Positions 57,748 through 64,000 of a stretch of 64,000 nucleotides of DNA are shown piece by piece. Source of the stretch: JBBQYA01 sp031412335. Lineage in GTDB: Bacteria > Bacteroidota > Bacteroidia > Sphingobacteriales > Sphingobacteriaceae. Location of the stretch: NCBI GenBank assembly GCA_031412335.1, contig JANOCT010000043.1, positions 1-64,000 of the forward strand, in the 5' to 3' direction. Position 1 is the first letter of the stretch. The number at the start of each line of letters is the position of its first letter. The notes beneath the pieces are model-generated. The model was not told where the DNA came from and did not search any database. It saw nothing but the letters and a program-made list of their open reading frames with translations. The position numbers and the translations under genes are program-made.

Positions 57748-60237
57748 ATGAGCTATTTCGATCCTTTTGATAAATTAAACGGTCCGCCGTCCTACATAAA
57801 TGAAGATACTGAGTTTTTTCCGTTAATGACGGCTGAAGACGAGGAGGAAATGAATGCCGAACAAACTCCAGAAACATTATCAATTTTACCATTAAGAAAT
57901 ACCGTCCTTTTTCCAGGTGTCGTTATTCCAATTACAGTTGGAAGAGACAAATCCATAAAACTGATAAAAGATGCCTACAAAGGCAAAAAAGTTATTGGCG
58001 TTGTTTCTCAAAAAGATGTTTCTGTTGAAGATCCTACTGTAGAAGACCTAAATAAAATAGGAACAGTAGCTTATATTGTTAAAATGTTGCAAATGCCAGA
58101 TGGCAATACAACTGTAATAATACAAGGCAAGCGAAGATTTGAAATTGTTGATGTAACGAATACAGATCCATATGTAAAAGCTATAATTCAGCCGATCGAC
58201 GACATTAAACCAAAAAAAGATAAAGAGTTTACTGCCTTAGTATCATCGTTGAAAGAATTATCTACACAGATTATTCAATTCTCGCCAAACATACCAACAG
58301 AAGCTGCATTTGCAATTAAAAACATTGAAAGCCCTTCATTTCTAATCAATTTCATATCATCAAATATGAATGCAGAAGTTGCTGAAAAGCAACGAATTCT
58401 GGAAATTGCAGATTTAAGACAGCGAGCTCAATTAGTATTAGAGCACCTAACTCGTGATTTGCAGATGCTAGAGCTTAAAAATCAAATTCAATCGAAAGTT
58501 AGAATTGATATTGATAAACAACAGCGTGAATATTTTCTAAATCAGCAATTAAAAACAATTCAAGAAGAACTGGGTGGCGATAATCCTGATTATGAAATTG
58601 CTAATCTTCGAGAAAGAGGCACTAAAAAGAAATGGTCTAAAGAAATTAATGAAACATTTAATAAGGAATTAGACAAGTTGCAACGAATGAATCCTGCAGC
58701 TGCAGATTATTCTGTTTTATATAATTATGTAGAATTACTTTTAGAATTGCCTTGGGGAGAATTTACCAAAGATAATTTTGATTTAAGCCGTGCTCAAAAA
58801 GTACTTGATAAAGATCATTATGGTTTAGATAAAGTAAAAACGCGTATCCTAGAATATCTTGCTGTGTTGAAATTGAAAAACAACATGAAAGCGCCTATTT
58901 TATGTTTGGTTGGCCCTCCTGGAGTTGGAAAAACTTCATTAGGAAAATCTATTGCAAAAGCATTAAACAGAAAATATGTACGAATTGCCTTAGGTGGTAT
59001 TAGGGATGAGGCTGATATTCGTGGACATCGGAAAACGTATATTGGAGCTATGCCTGGTAGAATAATTCAGTCCTTGAAAAAGGCCCAAACCAGCAATCCT
59101 GTATTTGTTTTAGACGAAATAGATAAAGTTGGAAATGACTTTAGAGGCGATCCATCATCTGCTTTATTAGAAGTTTTGGATCCTGAACAAAACATTGCTT
59201 TTTATGATCATTATGTAGAACAGGATTACGATTTATCCAATGTAATGTTCATTGCAACTGCAAATTCATTAAGTAATATTCATCCAGCATTAATAGACAG
59301 ACTGGAGATAATAGAAGTAAACGGATATACGGTTGAAGAAAAAATTGAAATTGCCAAACAACATTTAATTCCTAAACAGCGAGAAGCTCATGGTTTAAAA
59401 CCCAAAGATATTACCATAAAATCAGATATTGTTGAAATGGTTATCGAAGATTACACGCGTGAATCAGGAGTGCGTGGTTTGGAGAAAAAACTGGCAACAC
59501 TTACTCGTGGAGTTGCAAAAAGCGTTGCGGTTGAAGAAAAATATAATAAAGTTGTACTGAAAAAAGATGTAGAGCGCATTTTAGGCGTAGCAGATTACGA
59601 GAAAGATTCTTATCAAGATAATCATACTGCTGGTGTAGTTACTGGTTTAGCATGGACATCCGTTGGTGGCGATATATTATTTATCGAAGTAAGCCTTTCA
59701 AGAGGTAAAGGTAAACTTACCCTCACCGGAAATTTAGGTGATGTAATGAAAGAATCAGCAGTAATTGCCTTGGCATATTTGCGTGCACATTCTAATTTAA
59801 TTGGTCTACCAGTAAAAATATTTGATCAGTGGGATATACATGTGCATGTACCAGCTGGTGCGGTTCCCAAAGATGGCCCTTCTGCTGGTATTACAATGTT
59901 AACTGCCTTAACTTCAGCATTTACTCAGAAAAAGGTAAAGCCAAATCTGGCAATGACTGGCGAAATAACCTTGCGAGGTAGAGTTTTACCGGTTGGAGGT
60001 ATTAAAGAAAAAATACTAGCAGCCAAACGAGCAAATATTAAAGAAATCATTTTATCAAAATCTAATAGGAAAGATATTGAGGATATTAAAGCAAGCTATA
60101 TTTCTGACATGAAGTTTCATTATGTAACCGATATGAAAGAAGTTGTACAATTAGCTTTAATGGATGAAAAGGTTGAAAATGCAATTGATATCAGTATAAT
60201 TGAAGAAACTACTCCATTGAATTCGGCAGTTTTATAG
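57748..60237 (+). CDS. lon: ATP-dependent protease Lon (endopeptidase La)
   Basis: 829 residues, a full-length cytoplasmic AAA+ protease that degrades misfolded and regulatory proteins. The N-terminal LON substrate domain begins at LSILPLRNTVLFPGVVIPI (near 43). The Walker A motif GPPGVGKTS is near 389-397, Walker B VFVLDEIDKVG near 450, and the proteolytic dyad is Ser near 712 (DGPSAGITM) and Lys near 753 (PVGGIKEKILAAKRA). The acidic N-terminal 40 residues (EDEEEMNAE) are typical of Bacteroidota Lon. All catalytic residues are present. No heat-shock promoter was recognised in the 140-bp upstream spacer. Confidence 0.97.
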   Translation: MSYFDPFDKLNGPPSYINEDTEFFPLMTAEDEEEMNAEQTPETLSILPLRNTVLFPGVVIPITVGRDKSIKLIKDAYKGKKVIGVVSQKDVSVEDPTVEDLNKIGTVAYIVKMLQMPDGNTTVIIQGKRRFEIVDVTNTDPYVKAIIQPIDDIKPKKDKEFTALVSSLKELSTQIIQFSPNIPTEAAFAIKNIESPSFLINFISSNMNAEVAEKQRILEIADLRQRAQLVLEHLTRDLQMLELKNQIQSKVRIDIDKQQREYFLNQQLKTIQEELGGDNPDYEIANLRERGTKKKWSKEINETFNKELDKLQRMNPAAADYSVLYNYVELLLELPWGEFTKDNFDLSRAQKVLDKDHYGLDKVKTRILEYLAVLKLKNNMKAPILCLVGPPGVGKTSLGKSIAKALNRKYVRIALGGIRDEADIRGHRKTYIGAMPGRIIQSLKKAQTSNPVFVLDEIDKVGNDFRGDPSSALLEVLDPEQNIAFYDHYVEQDYDLSNVMFIATANSLSNIHPALIDRLEIIEVNGYTVEEKIEIAKQHLIPKQREAHGLKPKDITIKSDIVEMVIEDYTRESGVRGLEKKLATLTRGVAKSVAVEEKYNKVVLKKDVERILGVADYEKDSYQDNHTAGVVTGLAWTSVGGDILFIEVSLSRGKGKLTLTGNLGDVMKESAVIALAYLRAHSNLIGLPVKIFDQWDIHVHVPAGAVPKDGPSAGITMLTALTSAFTQKKVKPNLAMTGEITLRGRVLPVGGIKEKILAAKRANIKEIILSKSNRKDIEDIKASYISDMKFHYVTDMKEVVQLALMDEKVENAIDISIIEETTPLNSAVL

Positions 60238-60327
60238 AATATCATTTTAGCGTTTGTCTATGTAAGTTAAATAGTATTTTTATGTGAATAAAATATTCTT
60301 TAACTTACATGTTCTAAATCTATTGAA

Positions 60328-61224
60328 ATGGTTATTAGCGAAAAAAAATCCGAAATTTTATACCATGGTATAGGATTCGGGCTCATCGTTTCAATTTTAA
60401 ATATACTGATTAGTGTATTTATTTTCTTTCAAACAATTAATTCAAGTTTTGCACAGCAAAAACCTCCTTACAAAATTTATAAAACATTTGAGGAAGCATT
60501 TGCAAATCCATTGGAAGTAAAACACCTTCGGGTTTCGTATGATAAACTTACTTCCATTCCGGCAGAAATTGGCACGCTTAATAACTTAGAGATTCTTGAA
60601 TTAAACAATAATTTGATTGTAGAGCTTTGCCCGGAAATTGGAAAATTAACAAAACTAAAACGCTTAAATCTTTTTAGAAATAAACTTAGAAGCTTACCGA
60701 AAGAGATTGGAAATTTAATAGAACTGGAAGAATTTATTGCAAGTAGCTGCCAAATAGAACAAGTTCCAAAAGAAATAGGAAATCTTCAAAAGTTAAAAAG
60801 ACTTTCCTTGAAGTTTAATAAACTAACCTCATTACCCGATGAGATTTGTGAACTATCATTATTAGAATATTTTGATGTCAGCTTCAACGAACTTAGTTCA
60901 ATACCAGACCAGATTGGAAATTTGGAAGAATTAAAATTCTTTTATTTAGGCAATAATTTTATTTTATCTATTCCACCATCTATTGGTAATCTTCACCGAA
61001 TCAACCAGTTATATATTGGTAGAAATAGTTTAGAAGAATTACCAGATGAACTCATTAATCTAACCAGCATGAAAGAATTGGACGTTGCCAATAGTGGTGT
61101 TTTGCTCAGGCTGCCAGAAGGCGGAGGTCAATTACGAAATCTAGAATATTTGTACCGCGATGGAAATACGATAGTGCCATATTCTTATTATTCAAATACG
61201 AGATTGAAAACTATTTATCGTTGA
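60328..61224 (+). CDS. Leucine-rich repeat protein (LPX type), membrane-anchored or secreted
   Basis: 298 residues. One hydrophobic segment near 15-40 (GIGFGLIVSILNILISVFIFF) is followed by SSFAQQKPP, which looks like a late signal-peptide cleavage site. From about 65 to 265 there are eight or nine leucine-rich repeats of 23 residues in the bacterial form LxxLPxEIGNLxxLxxLxLxxNxL. No kinase, GTPase or T9SS domain is present. The LRR should form a solenoid for protein binding, probably in the periplasm. This LRR type differs from the irregular repeats at the left end of the window. The partner is unknown. The gene converges on arfB with 3 bp between stops. Confidence 0.8.
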   Translation: MVISEKKSEILYHGIGFGLIVSILNILISVFIFFQTINSSFAQQKPPYKIYKTFEEAFANPLEVKHLRVSYDKLTSIPAEIGTLNNLEILELNNNLIVELCPEIGKLTKLKRLNLFRNKLRSLPKEIGNLIELEEFIASSCQIEQVPKEIGNLQKLKRLSLKFNKLTSLPDEICELSLLEYFDVSFNELSSIPDQIGNLEELKFFYLGNNFILSIPPSIGNLHRINQLYIGRNSLEELPDELINLTSMKELDVANSGVLLRLPEGGGQLRNLEYLYRDGNTIVPYSYYSNTRLKTIYR

Positions 61225-61227
61225 TTT

Positions 61228-61644
61228 TTATAAATCTTTCGGATTTACCTTTTTCCTCATCAATTTTTTATCACCCAAAAACTCTTTATTCTTTAGTCGT
61301 TCTCTTACCGATCCTTTAGTTGGGTTGGTTGCTTTTCGTGGTTTTTGAACTTTAAAAGCATTTATTAACAATAAATGTATTTTTTGAATCGCTTGCTGTT
61401 TGTTTAAATATTGCGATCGTTCCGTATCACACGTTACACGCAATTCGCCAGCCTTACTTATTTTATTTTTTAGTTTTTCAGCAAGTATTAATTTTTCATC
61501 TTCACTAAAGATTGCTGATTCGTGCACCACAAATACAACTTCTATACGCGTGCTTACCTTGTTTACATGCTGCCCTCCGCTTCCACTGCTTCGTGTTGCA
61601 AAAAATTTTAATTCAGGAAGTAAATCGGCTCTAGTAATTTTCAT
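61228..61644 (-). CDS. arfB: Alternative ribosome-rescue factor ArfB (aminoacyl-tRNA hydrolase)
   Basis: 138 residues. The catalytic loop SSGSGGQHVNKVSTRIEVV near 17-35 carries the release-factor GGQ that hydrolyses peptidyl-tRNA on stalled ribosomes. The basic C-terminal tail (KPRKATNPTKGSVRERLKNKEFLGDKKLMRKKV) inserts into the empty mRNA channel in the studied ArfB/YaeJ family. The GGQ domain without the codon-recognition domain, plus this tail, separates it from RF1/RF2. The genome thus has tmRNA (30.4 kb) and ArfB as two rescue routes. Confidence 0.92.
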   Translation of the reverse strand: MKITRADLLPELKFFATRSSGSGGQHVNKVSTRIEVVFVVHESAIFSEDEKLILAEKLKNKISKAGELRVTCDTERSQYLNKQQAIQKIHLLLINAFKVQKPRKATNPTKGSVRERLKNKEFLGDKKLMRKKVNPKDL

Positions 61645-61704
61645 GAATGAGAATAACCAAAACTAAACACTGGAAAAGTAAAAACAAGCAATACATTAAA
61701 ATAA

Positions 61705-61712
61705 TATCTTTG
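61705..61712 (+). promoter_or_regulatory. porQ: -7 promoter element for porQ (TATCTTTG)
   Basis: An exact TAnnTTTG box. No clear TTTG lies 17-23 nt upstream. Transcription from about 61717 would leave a leader of 15-27 nt before the TTG starts at 61732 or 61744. Confidence 0.4.
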
Positions 61713-61731
61713 GGAGTACGTTTTTTCCTTT

Positions 61732-62802
61732 TTGCTAAAAATCTTGAAATACAAATTTCTACTCCTGTTTCTTTTTATCAGTTCATTGTCTCAAGCCCAA
61801 ATTGGTGGTCGTGGTATATATAAATTTATGGATCTGCCAGCTTCTGCCAAGCAATCTGCATTAGGTGGCATATTGATTACAACTCGTGATTACGATGTAA
61901 ACAATGGTTACCAAAATCCTGCCTTGTTGAATAAAGAAATGCACAATCATTTCGCATTCAATACCATGAACTATTTTAATGACATCAGATTTGGATATAT
62001 TGGCTACGGAAGGCACTATGATAATATTGGTACTTTTTCTGCGGGAATTCAATCCATTAATTATGGAAACTTTATTGAAACCGATGAAAGTGGCAAGGAA
62101 ACAGGAAATACATTCAAGGCAGGCGAATACGCTTTAAACCTCGGTTATGGAAGAAATTATTTACCAAATCTGAGTATTGGAACCAATTTAAGAATCATTA
62201 CGTCTAATCTCGGTGATTATAGTTCAGTAGGTTTAGCAGCCGATTTAGGTTTATGTTATTTCGATACTGCTAAAAATTTAAGCGTTGGATTTGTAATAAA
62301 AAATTTAGGTACTCAATTAAGCACATACCGACCAGGAAATACAGAAAATCTGGCAACTGATATTCAATTAGCAATTTCTAAACGATTAAAATATGCTCCT
62401 TTACGGTATACAATTACCTTGCATGATTTACAACGATTTGATTTAAGTTATACCGATCCAAACGATCCAAACCGTGAAATTGATTTGCAAACTGGAGAAC
62501 CTATTGTTAAAGAAATTAATATTGCTGATAAACTAGCTAGACATTTAATTGTCGGCGCTGAATTACTTTTTTCTAAAAATTTCAATATAAGACTTGGATA
62601 CGATCATCAAAAAAGAAAAGAATTGGCCTTAAGCAGCAAAGGTTCAACGGTTGGTTTTTCTTTTGGCTTTGGCATTAAAATAAAGAAAATAGATTTTAGT
62701 TATGCTTCTGCCAAATATCACTTAGCAGGTTCTACCAATCACTTCAGCATTGCCGCTAATCTTTCTAATTTTAATAAAAAGAAGAAAGCTGTGTTGAATT
62801 AA
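61732..62802 (+). CDS. porQ: Type IX secretion system protein PorQ
   Basis: 356 residues from TTG at 61732; TTG at 61744 is an alternative and no ATG is available before the signal peptide (KYKFLLLFLFISSLSQAQ). The mature start GGRGIYKFMDLPASAKQSALGGILI is the PorQ signature, followed by beta-strand repeats of an outer-membrane FadL-like barrel (FGYIGYGRHYDNIGTFSAGIQSINYGNF, then FKAGEYALNLGYGRNYLPNLSIG). PorQ works with PorU, PorV and PorZ in the cell-surface attachment complex that processes and anchors T9SS cargo. That fits the many T9SS substrates in this window. TTG start codons recur in this window. Confidence 0.9.
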   Translation: MLKILKYKFLLLFLFISSLSQAQIGGRGIYKFMDLPASAKQSALGGILITTRDYDVNNGYQNPALLNKEMHNHFAFNTMNYFNDIRFGYIGYGRHYDNIGTFSAGIQSINYGNFIETDESGKETGNTFKAGEYALNLGYGRNYLPNLSIGTNLRIITSNLGDYSSVGLAADLGLCYFDTAKNLSVGFVIKNLGTQLSTYRPGNTENLATDIQLAISKRLKYAPLRYTITLHDLQRFDLSYTDPNDPNREIDLQTGEPIVKEINIADKLARHLIVGAELLFSKNFNIRLGYDHQKRKELALSSKGSTVGFSFGFGIKIKKIDFSYASAKYHLAGSTNHFSIAANLSNFNKKKKAVLN

Positions 62803-62825
62803 GTCTAGCATTTTAAGAATTATAG

Positions 62826-62833
62826 TACATTTG
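62826..62833 (+). promoter_or_regulatory. cmk: -7 promoter element for cmk (TACATTTG)
   Basis: An exact TAnnTTTG box lying over the TTG/ATG codons that open the longest frame. A transcript from about 62838 would exclude those codons and supports the ATG at 62861 as start. No -33 partner was found at the usual distance. Confidence 0.4.
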
Positions 62834-62860
62834 ATGCTATCAAAAAAGCGTCGAAGGAAT

Positions 62861-63529
62861 ATGAATGAACACATGATCGTTGCCATCGACGGTTATTCTT
62901 CTTGCGGCAAAAGCACGCTGGCAAAGACTTTAGCTACTGAGCTTCATTATACCTATATTGACTCTGGTGCTATGTACAGAGCTGTAACCTATTATTTTTT
63001 GAAAAATAATATTGACCTCGACAATCCAGAAGAAATAAAAAAAGCTTTAGAAGAAATTCATTTAAGTTTCAAAAAACAACAAATTGAGTTAAATGGAGAA
63101 AACATTGCGGATGAAATAAGGCAAATGTATATTTCGAGTAATGTAAGTGAAGTAAGTGCACTAAAGCCTGTACGGGAAGCAATGGTAGCTTTGCAACAAA
63201 AAATGTCGAAAAAAGGACACGTGGTAATGGACGGCAGAGATATTGGAACTACGGTATTTCCGCATGCACAATTAAAAATATTTATGACCGCTGATCCAGA
63301 AATAAGAGCACAAAGAAGGTTTAGAGAATTATTATTAAAAGGCGTAAAAGTGAGTTATCAAGAGGTTTATGATAACCTTACTCAGCGCGATAAACAAGAC
63401 ACAACCAGAACCGAAAGTCCATTAAAAATGGCATCAGATGCTATAATTTTAGACAATTCGCACCTAAATGAGGAGGAACAACTTGATTTCGTTCACCACA
63501 TAATTATTGATAAGCATATTCAACTCTGA
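62861..63529 (+). CDS. cmk: Cytidylate kinase
   Basis: 222 residues from ATG 62861; the open frame reaches 62831 but an upstream promoter box argues against that start. It phosphorylates CMP and dCMP with ATP. The P-loop IDGYSSCGKSTLAKTLA, the CMP-binding DSGAMYRAVTYY, VSEVSALKPVREAMVALQ and the MDGRDIGTTVFPHAQLKIFMTADPEIRAQRR segment (with the nucleotide-binding arginines) are present, and LTQRDKQDTTRTESPL matches the C-terminal part. cmk is immediately upstream of rpsA in many bacteria, and the same order is seen here. Confidence 0.95.
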   Translation: MNEHMIVAIDGYSSCGKSTLAKTLATELHYTYIDSGAMYRAVTYYFLKNNIDLDNPEEIKKALEEIHLSFKKQQIELNGENIADEIRQMYISSNVSEVSALKPVREAMVALQQKMSKKGHVVMDGRDIGTTVFPHAQLKIFMTADPEIRAQRRFRELLLKGVKVSYQEVYDNLTQRDKQDTTRTESPLKMASDAIILDNSHLNEEEQLDFVHHIIIDKHIQL

Positions 63530-63582
63530 TTTGCTGATAATTAAAGATTTAAAAATTAATTTTCACGAAAAGTTTTAATTCC

Positions 63583-63590
63583 TATCTTTG
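63583..63590 (+). promoter_or_regulatory. rpsA: -7 promoter element for rpsA (TATCTTTG)
   Basis: An exact TAnnTTTG box in CCTATCTTTGCAGTCCC, a common form of strong Bacteroidota promoters. A near-match -33 box (TTTC at 63561-63564) lies 18 nt upstream. Transcription would begin near 63595, so rpsA has its own promoter. Confidence 0.6.
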
Positions 63591-63604
63591 CAGTCCCTTA
63601 CGAA

Positions 63605-63609
63605 AGGAG
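63605..63609 (+). promoter_or_regulatory. rpsA: Shine-Dalgarno-like AGGAG upstream of rpsA
   Basis: AGGAG ends 12 nt before the rpsA ATG. Shine-Dalgarno sequences are rare in Bacteroidota and none of comparable quality was noticed before the other genes here, so it stands out. The spacing is slightly longer than optimal. Confidence 0.4.
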
Positions 63610-63621
63610 ACTCAATTATTA

Positions 63622-64000
63622 ATGACACAAAAAACAACTGAAGAAAATTTCGAGGCATCAGAAATGAAGGCTGAAATTGAAAAAACCCAGGTAGAAGAAA
63701 CATCTTCAACCACTGAACAAACACCGGATTCAACCCCAGAAACCGAGGAAGTAAAGCCAGCTGAGGCTCAAATAGAAAGCAAAACTGAAGAAATTCAACC
63801 AGAAGTAACAGCCGAAGAAGTTGTTGCAGAAGCAAAAGCTGAAGAAGTTGTTGCGGAAGTAAAAGCAGCACCTGTTGAAGAAGAAGAAACAGAAGATTTC
63901 GTGGATGAAAAACCGATTAGAATCGAACGATTAAAAGATCCGGTAATGATTCCTGATGCTGATTTCGACTGGGATGCAGACGAAAAAGGTTTTGGAAATT
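63622..64000 (+). CDS. rpsA: 30S ribosomal protein S1, N-terminal part (runs off right edge)
   Basis: 126 codons are in the window, with no stop. The start MTQKTTEENFEASEM opens a highly acidic, Glu/Ala/Thr-rich extension of about 95 residues (EEVKPAEAQIESK ... AEEVVAEAKAEEVVAEV), followed by RLKDPVMIPDADFDWDADEKGFGN, the N-terminal S1 segment characteristic of Bacteroidota. S1 delivers mRNA to the small subunit. The S1 RNA-binding domains lie beyond the window. The cmk neighbour, the acidic extension and the DADFDWDADEKGFGN segment together make the assignment firm. An antisense Leu-rich frame here is a shadow. Confidence 0.9.
   Translation, partial: MTQKTTEENFEASEMKAEIEKTQVEETSSTTEQTPDSTPETEEVKPAEAQIESKTEEIQPEVTAEEVVAEAKAEEVVAEVKAAPVEEEETEDFVDEKPIRIERLKDPVMIPDADFDWDADEKGFGN

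Noticed and set aside
63575..63871. 98-residue Leu-rich minus-strand frame at the right edge
   Set aside because: It is the antisense of the Glu-rich S1 extension (GAA codons read as TTC/CTT on the other strand) and is not independent.
1..64000. tRNA or rRNA genes, integrases, prophage genes
   Set aside because: None were recognised on either strand apart from tmRNA and the partial transposase; a covariance-model scan would be needed to be certain.

Overview
This window is about 64 kb of AT-rich chromosome from a member of the Bacteroidota, most likely a Cytophagales-, Chitinophagales- or Flavobacteriales-like environmental bacterium; the lineage below phylum cannot be fixed by reading alone. 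The evidence is: many secreted proteins with type IX secretion (T9SS) C-terminal domains; two PorP/SprF proteins paired with PKD-repeat 'gliding motility-associated C-terminal' proteins; PorQ; Bacteroidota-only families (DUF4293, DUF6702, HYC_CC_PP-like); Bacteroidota-type promoters (TTTG, about 18-21 nt, TAnnTTTG); almost no Shine-Dalgarno sequences; and a tmRNA whose tag reads GENNYALAA.

Layout. 1-4 kb: the 3' tail of an IS1595/ISXO2-type transposase abuts a 5'-truncated leucine-rich surface protein gene, followed by an intact paralogue and a secreted SGNH-hydrolase/PKD/T9SS protein. 4-13.2 kb, minus strand: a VWA-type membrane protein, a SIMPL protein, FabG, SucD, a DUF1579 protein, an MsbA-like ABC exporter and TruA. 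The spacers here hold a 94-95-bp tandem repeat, two copies of a conserved RNA-like element, and a dispersed 12-mer. 13.5-22.1 kb, plus strand: a DUF4293 membrane protein, then five T9SS cargo proteins (an endonuclease/exonuclease/phosphatase-fold enzyme, a large FN3-type protein, an OB-fold protein and two tandem paralogues). 22.2-30.4 kb: an FkbM methyltransferase, a fused E1 alpha/beta 2-oxoacid dehydrogenase, a DUF1573 protein, an aminotransferase, a methylguanine-DNA methyltransferase, and a DUF1800/DUF1501 pair. 30.4-32.5 kb: tmRNA followed directly by an AbiEi/AbiEii type IV toxin-antitoxin operon with a perfect inverted repeat upstream.

32.9-49.6 kb, minus strand: the surface-adhesin region. 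Two modules, each a PKD-rich T9SS type B protein plus a PorP/SprF partner, flank a small metal-handling cluster (beta-barrel-like protein, HMA-domain protein, HYC_CC_PP-like protein). The larger adhesin has 3202 residues and about 36 PKD-like cores. Of these, 24 alternate strictly between two sequence types, and the near-identical blocks are offset by exact multiples of 507 bp, so the gene appears to have grown by duplicating PKD pairs. 49.7-54.6 kb: a signalling cluster (two LuxR-type response regulators, a soluble histidine kinase, a single-domain receiver and an NtrC-type sigma-54 activator) with a candidate 35-residue membrane peptide and a 13-bp hairpin between the divergent halves. 54.8-64 kb: an M1 aminopeptidase and DUF6702 protein, Lon, a leucine-rich repeat protein, ArfB, PorQ, Cmk and the start of ribosomal protein S1.

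The window combines housekeeping genes with a rich T9SS-dependent surface programme. PorQ belongs to the secretion machinery, the PorP/SprF proteins to export or anchoring of the giant adhesins, and at least eight genes encode probable cargo. No wholly new system could be proven by reading. The most notable signals are the PKD-dimer superrepeat, the paired intergenic RNA-like element, the homogenised T9SS C-terminal cassettes and the AbiE operator candidate.
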